DNA of 64,000 bases from assembly GCA_017304475.1 (NCBI GenBank), contig JAFKKV010000032.1, positions 1 through 64,000 of the forward strand, in the 5' to 3' direction. How positions within the stretch are numbered: position 1 is the first letter of the stretch; the number at the start of each line of letters is the position of its first letter. The position numbers and the translations under genes were made by a program. Below, one piece after another: positions 26,633 to 35,253 of this stretch. This DNA comes from Hyphomicrobiales bacterium (lineage in GTDB: Bacteria; Pseudomonadota; Alphaproteobacteria; Rhizobiales; Phreatobacteraceae). The notes under the pieces are model-generated. The model made no database searches. It was not told the DNA's origin and worked only from the letters and a program-made list of their open reading frames with translations.

Positions 26633-26683
26633 TCACTTGGCGCTCCGACTCACTTGGCGCTCCGACTCACTTGGCGCTCCGAA
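26633..26683. repeat. Three tandem copies of a 17-bp direct repeat
   Basis: The unit TCACTTGGCGCTCCGAC occurs at 26633, 26650 and 26667, with only the last base of the third copy changed (C to A). It immediately precedes the long inverted repeat at 26692. No reading frame uses it. Near-identical units point to recent slippage or a site array for a DNA-binding protein. Confidence 0.85.
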
Positions 26684-26691
26684 GCGCGCTC

Positions 26692-26866
26692 TACGTCATC
26701 CCCGGCCGAGCGAAGCGAGGGGAAGGGGATCCAGGGGGCGACCGGCCGCGCTTGCAGTGCATGAAATCGACGGGCAGCGCGATGCCGGTGGTTTCGCGGC
26801 GTCTCGGGCCGCGCCCTGCAACCCCTGGATCCCCTTCCCCTCGCTTCGCTCGCCGGGGATGACGTA
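26692..26866. repeat. Long inverted repeat, second copy of the intergenic element
   Basis: The left arm (26692-26737) and right arm (26822-26866) are reverse complements over 45 bp apart from one extra C in the left arm. Arms share the GAGCGAAGCGAGGG core and TACGTCA ends with the element at 11357-11510, and the spacer shares AGTGCATGA and TTTCGCGGC words. It therefore belongs to the same dispersed family. Confidence 0.88.
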
Positions 26867-26886
26867 ATGTATTTGCTGGCCGTCGC

Positions 26887-26985
26887 GTCCGCCGAAATGG
26901 CGGACTTCAGCCTGCAGCCCAATAAGGCGCCGCCGCGGTCTCGTCGGCCAGCCGCGGCGTCAGGATCATGATTGCCATGGCAATC
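26887..26985. other. Hairpin and palindrome downstream of the AroM gene
   Basis: GTCCGCC-GAAAT-GGCGGAC (26887-26905) can fold into a 7-bp stem, and GATTGCCATGGCAATC (26970-26985) is a perfect 16-bp palindrome 18 bp past the AroM stop. Neither is followed by a T-run, so they are not classic Rho-independent terminators, but they may mark the 3' end of the minus-strand operon. The rest of 26312-27003 holds no gene I can support. Confidence 0.35.
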
Positions 26986-27003
26986 CGCGCTCGACGAACC
27001 GAT

Positions 27004-27684
27004 TCAGACGATCTCGGACACCACCTTGGCGATCAGCGCGTTCGACAGGATCACCGGCAGCCCGCTCGCCGCGGCGATGATCCGGCGGTGCGCCTCGACG
27101 AACCCCATGCAGTCCATCAGCAGGATGTCGGCGCCGCGCGCGGCGAGATCGCGGGCCGCGGTTTCCAGCGCGCCCTGGTCGTCGGCATAGGGCGAGGCGG
27201 CGGCATAGATTGGCCGGCGCGGCAGGGCCGCCCATTTCTCCGCCTCGCTGCTGATCTGCTCGGCCAGCGGCACGATGATGCCGACCTGGGCGTCCTGGAT
27301 CGCCGCGGCGACGGTGGGCGGCAGGATCCGGTCGGGCTCGACCAGCCGCGCGCGTTCGCAGTGCAGCGTTTCGAAGGCCCCGGTGCAGAGCATCAGGATG
27401 GTCGTGCAGCCCTCCGCCTCGAGCGCGGCGAGCCGGGCGCGGGCGGCACGTTCGGTCGCCTGCTTGTCGATGACGATGGAACTGCCGTCGAGCATGCGGG
27501 TGATCAGAACCGGCGCGCCGGGCTTCGGCGCGAACTGCTCCGCCACTTCGCCCCGGGTCAGGCCGTCCAGCACGCCGGCATGAATGCGCGGCAGCGCGCC
27601 GTCGACATGGGCATCGAGGATCGGCGTGATGTCGGCGCGCGGCGCCTGGCCGATGGTGAGGGTTCCGAGCTTGCGATGGGTCAT
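27004..27684 (-). CDS. AroM family protein
   Basis: Member of the AroM family, whose biochemical function is not established (the name comes from an E. coli gene near aroL). It has 226 residues from MTHRKLGTLTIGQAPRADIT, with GAGG upstream; an earlier TTG at 27699 overlaps the preceding gene. The family start GTLTIGQAPR is clear, followed by CTGAFETLHCERARLVEPDR and ADILLMDCMGFVEAHRR, a layout reminiscent of Asp/Glu racemase-like folds. It is the last gene of the IclR-Hyu-OPT-DUF1177 operon, 11 bp after the DUF1177 stop, which implies a shared pathway. Confidence 0.85.
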   Translation of the reverse strand: MTHRKLGTLTIGQAPRADITPILDAHVDGALPRIHAGVLDGLTRGEVAEQFAPKPGAPVLITRMLDGSSIVIDKQATERAARARLAALEAEGCTTILMLCTGAFETLHCERARLVEPDRILPPTVAAAIQDAQVGIIVPLAEQISSEAEKWAALPRRPIYAAASPYADDQGALETAARDLAARGADILLMDCMGFVEAHRRIIAAASGLPVILSNALIAKVVSEIV

Positions 27685-27695
27685 GATCTCTTGCC

Positions 27696-28628
27696 TCAAC
27701 CTTGCCGCTTCTGCAGATGGGCGAGCGAGCCGTAGAGCGCGATCAGCCGCTCATATTCGGCGGCGTCGTGGAAATGGCAGGTGCCGCGGGTGAATTCCTT
27801 GGCAACCTCGACCGCGAATTTCACCGCGAGCGCGATATCGGTCTCGTGGCTGGCGCCGGTGCCGCAGCCGGGCACGACGCTTTCCGCCGCGATGGCGACG
27901 CCGACCACCGGCGCGGCGGTCGCGATCGACGGCTGCAGGATGCTGTTCAGGTGATAGACGCCATTGCCATAGGGCGTGATGTCCTGGGTGGTGATCGGGA
28001 AGGTCACCGCCGGCCGGCCGGTGGTCATTTCCATGATCCGCACCAGGTCCTCGGCGACGCGCAGAATGTAGCCCTGCTTCACCGTGGGCGAGATGGCGAT
28101 GCCCTTGTGATTGAGGATCCGGTTGCCCTTGGTGGTGTCGATCGACAGCACCGCCGCCATCTCGGGCAGGATCTCCTCGGCGTTCATGTCCTCGGTCTCG
28201 ATGGGCGAGTCCATGAAATCGACCGGCTGGTGCGGCCGGGTCGGGGCGTCGGGGCAGACATGGGTGGTGACGATGACGTCGCCGGGCAGCGCGTCGCCCT
28301 TGGTCTGCATGTCCGCGAGCTTGAGGGCGGTCGCGACCGCGGCGATCGCGCCGTCGCCGTCCGAGACCAGGCCGATCCGGCTCGGCCTGGCGCCGATGCC
28401 GCCGAGGCGGCCGACCACGCCGAGCGTCGGCGTGGTGCCGCCGCGGGTGAGGCCGGTCAGGCCGGGCAGCACGATCTTGACGAAATCGGTCTTGCCCTTA
28501 GGCCCGGCGATTTCCCGGACGCTCACCTTGGCGTCCGGGAGGCGGGCGAACAGATCGATCACGGTCTGGCCCGAGGCATAGGCGCTGTCGAAGGCGTCGA
28601 ACACCTGGAGGGTTTGCGAAAGGCTCAT
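27696..28628 (-). CDS. DUF1177 family protein
   Basis: Protein of unknown function, 310 residues, resembling the DUF1177 family. AAGGAACAGACG precedes the ATG. There is no signal peptide or membrane segment. Notable stretches are LDAxx-free glycine-rich GVVGRLGGIGARPSRIGLVS, then DGDGAIAAVATALKLADM, VTTHVCPDAPTRPHQPVDFM, and PGCGTGASHETDIALAVKFA. The His/Asp/Cys-bearing motifs and DGDGA suggest an enzyme, perhaps a metal-dependent hydrolase related to peptidase folds, but that is only inference. Genes of this family are often beside OPT transporters and AroM genes, as here. Confidence 0.8.
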   Translation of the reverse strand: MSLSQTLQVFDAFDSAYASGQTVIDLFARLPDAKVSVREIAGPKGKTDFVKIVLPGLTGLTRGGTTPTLGVVGRLGGIGARPSRIGLVSDGDGAIAAVATALKLADMQTKGDALPGDVIVTTHVCPDAPTRPHQPVDFMDSPIETEDMNAEEILPEMAAVLSIDTTKGNRILNHKGIAISPTVKQGYILRVAEDLVRIMEMTTGRPAVTFPITTQDITPYGNGVYHLNSILQPSIATAAPVVGVAIAAESVVPGCGTGASHETDIALAVKFAVEVAKEFTRGTCHFHDAAEYERLIALYGSLAHLQKRQG

Positions 28629-28668
28629 CGTCTGTTCCTTGGCCGTTGGAAGCGCTGGGGGTTGAGGC

Positions 28669-30297
28669 TCAGCGCCTGAAATTCTTGATCACCGAGTCGA
28701 AGAAGCTGAACAGGGCGTCGCCCGCGATGATGCCGGCGGCGAAGACTTCCATGTCGCCGTCGCCGTCCTTGCCGCGCAGCCGCTCCCAGACGAGCCGCGC
28801 CGCGATGCCGGCGGCGACCGCCCAGCCGGCCGCGGGGAAGTTGATCAGGAGGCCGGTGGCGAACAGCACGCCGATCTGGCGCTTCGGCCCACCGACGAAT
28901 TGCAGGATGGCGCCGGGGATCGCCCAGAGGAACAGCGACCAGGCGACGCCGGGCGCCACGCCCGCCTTGATGGTCGCGGCATAGACCTTGTCGACCGGCG
29001 GGATCAGGTTCTGGGCGAAATAGGTCTGGTAGCTGAGCAGCACGACGATGCCGGCGACCACGAAGGCCAGCATGGCGGCGAACAGCTGCTGGCGGCGGCC
29101 GTCGCGCTCGAAGGCCGGATCGACGCCATTGCCGCGCAGCAGGTAGCCGGCTTTCAGGTCGTAGCCCATATCGGCGAAGGCGGGGCCGGTGGCGGCCGAG
29201 AAGCCGACGAGCAGCGCCAGCGCCGGCATCGGAAAGCCGATGAGCATGCCGATGATCAGGGTGATCAGGGCGACCGCGAAGGCCGGGAACCAGCCGGAAT
29301 GCATGGCGGCGAGGCCGACGATCAATTCATGCACATAGGCCGCGAAGGCGGCATAGAGCACGAACAGGACCAGCATGCCGAAGGGCATGTGGCTGGCAAG
29401 GCCGCCGGCGATCGCGAGGAACACCGCGATGGCGAGATAGCCTGCCGTGCCGAGCCCGAGCGCGCGGCGGACCTCGCTGTCGGGCCGGCCGGCGGTCTCG
29501 GCGGCGTTGGCGCTGTCGCGGTGCATCAGGATCTGGCCGACCTGGATCAGGGCGACGATGCCGGCGCCGATCATGAAGCCGTGCGGGATATAGGCGGCCA
29601 TCAGGTCGCCGCGCGGGATGAGCGTCGCAAACAGCGCATTGTTGAACAGGTCGCCGGAATAGCCGCGCAGCAGGAGGCCGATGCCGAACATGCTGAGCGC
29701 CCAGATATTGCCGATGAAGGCGACGCCGAAGGCCGACATCGGGATCTTGAAGAAGGCGCCGACCACGCCGAACACCACGCCGACCCCCATCAGCGCCGCC
29801 TTGCGGCCGCCCTGGTCGCCGGCCTTGATGGCTTCGGCCGCGGCGACGCCCGGAGGCCAGGCGCCGGTCGCCGGAAACACCCGGCTGTCGAACATCCGGT
29901 AGAGCAGGTAGCCGTCGAGCAGCATGGCCAGGAAGACGCCGATGAACATCGGCAGGATCAGCTCGGGCATGCCGAGCAGGAACGGCACGCCGATCGGCAG
30001 GAGCAGGCTGTTGGCCGCGCCGAAGGTCGCCGAGGAAATCGCGCTCTGGGCCAGGTTCTGCACATGGATCGAGCGATAGCGCATGAACAGCCCCACCGGC
30101 ACGCGGGCCAGCGCCATGGCGGCCATGGCGCCGATCAGCGAGGTATTGGCGGTGACGCCGAGCGAGACCAGCAATTGCATGCCGATGATCGCGCCGAAGA
30201 TCGAGAGTATGCCGATCAGCACGAAAGTGGCCGGGTCGAACAGGCTCGGATGGCGCTGGGAGGTTTCCCCCGGCGCCGGCTGTTGCGTATCGTTCAT
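28669..30297 (-). CDS. OPT/YSL family oligopeptide transporter
   Basis: Inner-membrane transporter of about 542 residues from MNDTQQPAPGETSQRHPSLF, with AGGGGA upstream; a longer frame to 30363 lacks a better start. About fourteen hydrophobic segments are seen, beginning with FVLIGILSIFGAIIGMQLLV. The OPT-like features are PELILPMFIGVFLAMLLDGY, MPALALLVGFSAATGPAFAD and MGYDLKAGYLLRGNGVDPAF. Known OPT members import peptides or metal chelates with protons. Its place between a 5-oxoprolinase-type enzyme and DUF1177/AroM proteins suggests uptake of a small peptide-like or cyclic amide compound. Confidence 0.88.
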   Translation of the reverse strand: MNDTQQPAPGETSQRHPSLFDPATFVLIGILSIFGAIIGMQLLVSLGVTANTSLIGAMAAMALARVPVGLFMRYRSIHVQNLAQSAISSATFGAANSLLLPIGVPFLLGMPELILPMFIGVFLAMLLDGYLLYRMFDSRVFPATGAWPPGVAAAEAIKAGDQGGRKAALMGVGVVFGVVGAFFKIPMSAFGVAFIGNIWALSMFGIGLLLRGYSGDLFNNALFATLIPRGDLMAAYIPHGFMIGAGIVALIQVGQILMHRDSANAAETAGRPDSEVRRALGLGTAGYLAIAVFLAIAGGLASHMPFGMLVLFVLYAAFAAYVHELIVGLAAMHSGWFPAFAVALITLIIGMLIGFPMPALALLVGFSAATGPAFADMGYDLKAGYLLRGNGVDPAFERDGRRQQLFAAMLAFVVAGIVVLLSYQTYFAQNLIPPVDKVYAATIKAGVAPGVAWSLFLWAIPGAILQFVGGPKRQIGVLFATGLLINFPAAGWAVAAGIAARLVWERLRGKDGDGDMEVFAAGIIAGDALFSFFDSVIKNFRR

Positions 30298-30393
30298 CTG
30301 GAAGATCCCCTGGTCTTTGTCTTGATGGGCCGACCGCGTCTGCGCGCGATCGGCAGGTCTCATGCTGGCTGCCTGTGCAATGGGAATGCCTGG

Positions 30394-33300
30394 CTATTCG
30401 GCGGCCACCGCGCGCCGCGGCTCGGTGCCCTCGGCGCCATAGTCGCGCCGCGCCGCTTCCGGGGTGACCAGCCCGAGCGCGATGTCGTCTTCGACCGCCT
30501 TCCGGGAGCGCTCGGCGGGATCGCCGTAACCGGCGCCGCCGGCCAGCATGACCTCGACGATCTCGCCGGGCTTGTTGATCTGGACCAGCTCGCCGGTGCC
30601 GCAATCCTTGATCAGCCGGCCGGCATCGTCGAGCACGCGGCCGGACGCGCCGCCGCCCGCCTTGCCGCCGAACAGGCCGGGGATCGGATTGTTGACGCCT
30701 TCCGGATAGACCGAGACCAGGGTCGGCAGGCCGTCATCGACCAGCTTGCGCAGCTTGACCGTCTGGCCGAGGCCGCCACGATGCCGGCCGGCGCCGCCGG
30801 AATCGGCGACATAGGTCTTCTCGATCACCAGCACCGGCACGCGCGCCTCGAAAGTCTCGATCGAGGTATTGGCCGCCGAGGTCGGATAGAGCAGGCCCGA
30901 CTTGCCGTCGCCATGGGCCGAGCCGCCCTGGCCGCCGCCCATGAACAGCATGTCGGAATAGGTGTCGCCGGCGCGGTCGCGGCCATAGACATTGGCCGCG
31001 ACAGGCAGGCCGGTAAAGGCCTGGACCTGGGCGGGCGCCGCCTTGGACAGCGCCCGGAAGATATTGGGCGCGATGTACCAGCCGGTGCGGGTGCGCAGAT
31101 TGACCGCCATCGGCTTGTCGCAGTTGAGGATCGAACCCTCGGGCGCCTTCACCGTGAAGGCGCGGTAGCAGCCGGCATTGCCGCGGACATTCGGCGTCAG
31201 CATGCATTTCAGCGGATAGGTCGCATGCGCGGTGGTGTAGTTCAGCGTGCAGTTGAGGCCGCCCTGGGCAAGCTGCGCCGGTGCGCCGTCGAAGTCGAGC
31301 TCGATGGTCTCGCCTTTCACCGTGAGCGCCAGCGGATAGGTCATCGGCGTGCCCAGCGGATTGTTGGTGACCGTGCCGTGATAGGTGCCGTCGGGCAGCG
31401 CGGCGATGGCATCGCGCATCGCCTTCTCCGAACGGTTCTGCACCACCGAGGCGAGCGCCCGCAGGTCCTGCATGCCGTAATCGGCCATGAAGGAGGCCAG
31501 CCGCTCGGCGCCGATGGCGTTGGAAGCGACGAAGGAATGCAGGTCGCCCAGCACCTGTTCGGAATTGCGGACATTTTCGCCGAGCAGCCGGAGCAGGGTC
31601 TCGTTCGGCCGGCCGGCCTCGTAGAGCTTCATCGGCGGGATCTGGAAGCCCTCTTCGTAGATCTCGCGGGCCCGCATGCTGTCCTTGGTGCCGCCGATAT
31701 CGGAGACATGGCCGACCGTGCCCATCAGGCCGACCACGCGGTCGCCCATGAACACCGGCGTCACCACGGCGATGTCGAACAGGTGGCCGGCGCAGAGCCA
31801 GGGGTCATTGGTGATCAGCACGTCGCCGGGCTTCAGTGTCTCGGCCGGATAGCGCGCGAGCAGAGCCTTCACCGCGCGCGGCAGGGTCAGGTTGAACACC
31901 GGCATGGCGCGCGGGCTGTGGGCCAGCGTCTCGCCTTCCGGATCGAGCAACTCGCAGGCGAAGTCCTGGGCTTCCGAGATCACCAGCGAGAAGGCGGTGC
32001 GGCAGACGGTCAGCCACATTTCCTCGACGACATTGACCAGGCGGCTCCACATGATCTCGAGCGCGATCGGGTCGGCCTCGATGCGGCGGGCGGCTTCCGC
32101 CACCGGCATGTCGGCCGTGATCACCGTTTCCACCGCGTCGGCCTGGCCGATCGCGATGATCAGGTCGAGCACATGGTCGACCGTGACCGTGTCGCCCGGC
32201 GGCACGATGGTGGTGGCTTCGCGCTCCTCGATGATCGCCGGCCCGGCGAGACTGTCGCCCGGGCGCAGCGCATAGCGGTCATAGACGGTGGCGTCCTGCC
32301 AGCCGCCGTCGAACCAGGCGCGCCTGACGCCTTTCACCTTGGCGCCGGCATCGCCGCCGCCGGCCGCCCCCGACAGCGACAGGGTCGCGGCGGGCCCGGC
32401 GCAGCGGACGCGGAAATTGATCGCCTCCAGCCGGGCGCCCTCATAGACCGAGGTATAGCGGGCCGAATAGACGCCCGAGAACGCCTCGCGAATGGCGCCG
32501 AGGCTCGTTTCGCTGATCGTGCCGCCGGGCAGCGGCACGGCGATGTCGTGCATCTGGCCGACGAGGCGCATGTCGGCGCTGCGCTCGACCGTGATGTCGG
32601 CGGCCTTGACGCCGGCCGCGATCAGATGGCGGCGGCCCTCGGCCTCGAGTTCGGTCAGCAGGGTGTTGACGCCGGCCGCGTCGAAACCGTCAGAGAATTC
32701 CACCGGCAGCGAGCGCACCATGTCGAAGGAGAGCGGCGCCACCAGGAAGCCGAGCGCGGAGGCGGCCCCCGAGGCCGGCGGAATGATCACCTCCCTGACG
32801 CCGAGCACGCGCGCCACATCGGCGGCGTGCGCCGGGCCGGCGCCACCGAAACCGACCATGGCGTAGCGGCGCGGATCCTTGCCCTTCTCGACCAGATGGA
32901 CGCGGGCGGCCGCGGCCATGCTCTCGACCACCACCTTGTGGATGCCCCAGGCGGCCTCTTCGATCGACAGGCCGAGCGGGGTGGCGACCGTCTTGATCGC
33001 CTCGGCGGCGGCCTTGGCGTCGAGCGCCATGCGCCCGCCGAGGAAGAAGCCGGGATCGTAATAGCCGAGCGCCAGATTGGCGTCGGTCACGGTCGGCCTG
33101 GTGCCGCCCATGCCGTAGCAGGCCGGGCCCGGATCGGAGCCGGCCGAATGCGGGCCGACCTTCAGGAGGCCGACCTCGTCGATCGCCGCGATCGAGCCGC
33201 CGCCGGCGCCGATCTCGATCATGTCGATGACCGGCGCCTTGATCGGCAGGCCGGAACCCTTGGCGAACCGGTTGACCCGGCCCGCTTCGATCATCTGGGT

Positions 33301-34221
33301 GACCTCGGCGCGGCCGTTCTCGATCATGCAGGCCTTGGCCGTCGTGCCGCCCATGTCGAAGGAAATGACGTCCTTGTGGCCGGCGAGCTCGCCGAACAGG
33401 GCGGTGGCGAGACCTCCACCTGCCGGGCCGCTTTCCAAGAGCCGGATCGGGAAGGTGCGTGCCGTCTCGGGCGAGACGAGGCCGCCGGCCGAATGCATCA
33501 GGCGCAGCGCGCCGCTGAACGAGCGGGCCTCCAGCTCGCGCTGCAGGCGCGCCAGATAGCTGTGCATCAAGGGCTGAACATAGGCATTGGCGCAGGTGGT
33601 GACGAAGCGCTGATATTCCCAGATCTCGGCGACCACCTCGCTCGACAGCGACACGGTCAGCTCAGGGAAGGCTTCGCGCACGATGCGCCCGGCGGCCTGC
33701 TCGTGGGCGGGATTGCGGTAGCTGTTCAGGAAGCAGATCGCGATCGCCTGGCAGCCAGCCGCGGCGAGCCGCCCGGCCTCGGCGCGCACCGCCGCCTCGT
33801 CCAGCGCGGTGACGATCCGGCCGTCGCGATCGATCCGCTCGTCCACCTCCAGCCGCAGGTCGCGGGAGACGAAGGGCTCGGGAAAGGCCAGGAACAGGTC
33901 ATAGATGTCGTAGCGTTGCTCGGTGCCCATCTCCAGGATGTCGCGGAAGCCGCGCGTGGTGATCAGGCCGAGCTTGGCGCCCTTGCGCTCGATCACCGCA
34001 TTGGTCACCAGCGTGGTGCCGTGGACGATCTCGGACACCTGGCCGAGCGTGATGCCGGCCATGGCGACGAGCTCCTCCAGGCCGATCAGGGCGGCCTCGG
34101 ACGGGTCGTGCGGCGTCGTCAGCCGCTTGTGCAGGCGCACCGACTTCTCGGCGTCGTCATAGAGGATGAAATCGGTGAAGGTGCCGCCGATGTCGAAGCC
34201 GATGCGCCAGCGCTGGGTCAT
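30394..34221 (-). CDS. Fused hydantoinase/oxoprolinase (HyuA-HyuB) protein
   Basis: ATP-dependent cyclic-amide hydrolase of the hydantoinase/5-oxoprolinase/acetone carboxylase superfamily, 1275 residues. The HyuA half (about 1-700) has the ASKHA-type phosphate loops RIGFDIGGTFTDFILYD and VISFDMGGTTAKACMI. The HyuB half begins around IALEIMWSRLVNVVEEMW and contains ANDPW-like VLITNDPWLCAGHLFDIAVV and GNAGCYRAFTVKAPEGSILN. Many bacteria encode the two halves separately; this single-chain form matches the architecture and length of 5-oxoprolinase. Its ATG overlaps the IclR stop (ATGA). The substrate could be 5-oxoproline, a hydantoin or another cyclic imide. Confidence 0.9.
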   Translation of the reverse strand: MTQRWRIGFDIGGTFTDFILYDDAEKSVRLHKRLTTPHDPSEAALIGLEELVAMAGITLGQVSEIVHGTTLVTNAVIERKGAKLGLITTRGFRDILEMGTEQRYDIYDLFLAFPEPFVSRDLRLEVDERIDRDGRIVTALDEAAVRAEAGRLAAAGCQAIAICFLNSYRNPAHEQAAGRIVREAFPELTVSLSSEVVAEIWEYQRFVTTCANAYVQPLMHSYLARLQRELEARSFSGALRLMHSAGGLVSPETARTFPIRLLESGPAGGGLATALFGELAGHKDVISFDMGGTTAKACMIENGRAEVTQMIEAGRVNRFAKGSGLPIKAPVIDMIEIGAGGGSIAAIDEVGLLKVGPHSAGSDPGPACYGMGGTRPTVTDANLALGYYDPGFFLGGRMALDAKAAAEAIKTVATPLGLSIEEAAWGIHKVVVESMAAAARVHLVEKGKDPRRYAMVGFGGAGPAHAADVARVLGVREVIIPPASGAASALGFLVAPLSFDMVRSLPVEFSDGFDAAGVNTLLTELEAEGRRHLIAAGVKAADITVERSADMRLVGQMHDIAVPLPGGTISETSLGAIREAFSGVYSARYTSVYEGARLEAINFRVRCAGPAATLSLSGAAGGGDAGAKVKGVRRAWFDGGWQDATVYDRYALRPGDSLAGPAIIEEREATTIVPPGDTVTVDHVLDLIIAIGQADAVETVITADMPVAEAARRIEADPIALEIMWSRLVNVVEEMWLTVCRTAFSLVISEAQDFACELLDPEGETLAHSPRAMPVFNLTLPRAVKALLARYPAETLKPGDVLITNDPWLCAGHLFDIAVVTPVFMGDRVVGLMGTVGHVSDIGGTKDSMRAREIYEEGFQIPPMKLYEAGRPNETLLRLLGENVRNSEQVLGDLHSFVASNAIGAERLASFMADYGMQDLRALASVVQNRSEKAMRDAIAALPDGTYHGTVTNNPLGTPMTYPLALTVKGETIELDFDGAPAQLAQGGLNCTLNYTTAHATYPLKCMLTPNVRGNAGCYRAFTVKAPEGSILNCDKPMAVNLRTRTGWYIAPNIFRALSKAAPAQVQAFTGLPVAANVYGRDRAGDTYSDMLFMGGGQGGSAHGDGKSGLLYPTSAANTSIETFEARVPVLVIEKTYVADSGGAGRHRGGLGQTVKLRKLVDDGLPTLVSVYPEGVNNPIPGLFGGKAGGGASGRVLDDAGRLIKDCGTGELVQINKPGEIVEVMLAGGAGYGDPAERSRKAVEDDIALGLVTPEAARRDYGAEGTEPRRAVAAE

Positions 34222-35003
34222 AAGCTTTTCTCCTCGATAGGAAATTTCACGGGAATGAAACGCTTGTCGCCGATCACGGCGGCGATCTCGGCCGCACCTT
34301 CGCCAAGTGCGGCGATGATGGCGGTCCGCTCATGCGGCGTGACGGTCGAAGCGGGATAGGAAATGCACAGGGCCGCCTCGTCGCCAGTGACGGGATCGCC
34401 GACCGCGACCGAGATGGCGCCGACGCCGCGCACGGCCTCGTCATGGGATTCGGCAAAGCCCGCCCGGCGGATGGCGCCGAGCCGTGTAATCAGGTCGTCG
34501 AGCGTCTGCGGCGCGGTGGCCGACGGCGGCACGAAGCCATGGGCGTAGAGCTTGCGCACCTCGTCATCAGGCAGCCGGGCGAGCAGGGCGCGGCCGGTGC
34601 TGCTGGCAAAGGCCGAAATGCGGTCGCCAATGGTGGAGACGACGCGCAGGATATTGCGGCCCGGATGGACGGTGATGCCGACCACCTCGCCGCCGCGGCG
34701 CATGCTGATATAGCCGGTATGGCCGATCTCGCCGGCGACCCGCGCCACCACCGCGTCGGTCCGGTCGATCAGCGATGTCGCGAAGCGGTAGATATGGCCG
34801 GTCTGGTGCAGCAGCAGGCCCGGCCGGTAGCGCTTGGTCTCGCCCACCGTTTCCAGAAAGCCGGCATCGCGCATGGCGCGCAAGAGCCGCGACACATTGC
34901 TCTTCGGCAGGCCGAGCACCGACGAGACCTCGGTCACCGTCAGCTCGTTGCGGGTGACGGAGAAACAGCGGAGCACATCGGCGGCGCTGGAAAGGATGGA
35001 CAT
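34218..35003 (-). CDS. IclR family transcriptional regulator
   Basis: Regulator of the downstream operon, 261 residues from MSILSSAADVLRCFSVTR. An earlier ATG at 35030 lies inside the inverted repeat at 35024 and has no ribosome site, while AAAGG precedes the ATG at 35003, so the shorter form is preferred. The N-terminal winged helix spans 1-60 (TVTEVSSVLGLPKSNVSRLL), followed by the IclR effector domain (HTGYISMRRGGEVVGITVHP, ISAFASSTGRALLARLPDDE, GVGAISVAVGDPVTGDEAAL). It is first in the operon and probably controls itself and the hyu-OPT genes through the adjacent palindrome. Confidence 0.9.
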   Translation of the reverse strand: MSILSSAADVLRCFSVTRNELTVTEVSSVLGLPKSNVSRLLRAMRDAGFLETVGETKRYRPGLLLHQTGHIYRFATSLIDRTDAVVARVAGEIGHTGYISMRRGGEVVGITVHPGRNILRVVSTIGDRISAFASSTGRALLARLPDDEVRKLYAHGFVPPSATAPQTLDDLITRLGAIRRAGFAESHDEAVRGVGAISVAVGDPVTGDEAALCISYPASTVTPHERTAIIAALGEGAAEIAAVIGDKRFIPVKFPIEEKSL

Positions 35004-35023
35004 GCGGGCCACGCCTTTCTTTT

Positions 35024-35040
35024 GTTCCATAAAATGGAAC
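35024..35040. promoter_or_regulatory. IclR-type operator
   Basis: GTTCCAT-AAA-ATGGAAC is a perfect inverted repeat with 7-bp arms, like the TGGAAC/GTTCCA sites bound by several IclR proteins. It is 20 bp upstream of the chosen IclR start and directly downstream of the promoter at 35087-35058, so binding would block transcription. It is the only such site seen near the operon. Confidence 0.75.
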
Positions 35041-35057
35041 TAAAGTTGCATAATGTG

Positions 35058-35087
35058 AAATTAATGCGGATGTCATCGCGCTGTCAA
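35058..35087 (-). promoter_or_regulatory. Promoter of the IclR-Hyu-OPT-DUF1177-AroM operon
   Basis: On the minus strand TTGACA (35087-35082) is followed after 18 bases by TAATTT (35063-35058), or after 17 by TTAATT, in an AT-rich patch unlike the surroundings. Position just before the IclR operator supports the call. Confidence 0.6.
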
Positions 35088-35253
35088 ACGCTGGATGCCA
35101 TCTCCGGATTTGTTCGTATGGTCGCGCGCTTGCAGCCGGATCGACATGCAACCGGGCCCGGATGCGTCAAATGATCGCCAAAGCGCGCGGATTCGATCGC
35201 GCGGGCGTTCAGGCGATGCTGGAATGTCCGCTGAGGCGCCGCGGAGGCGCGGT

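Noticed and set aside
26633-26683. The triple direct repeat as a CRISPR array
   Set aside because: The 17-bp units are contiguous with no spacers and no cas genes are present in the window.
28900-34359. An 1819-codon plus-strand frame opposite the OPT and Hyu genes
   Set aside because: Its length alone is striking, but codons mirror the minus-strand genes; there is no signal, motif or ribosome site to support it.
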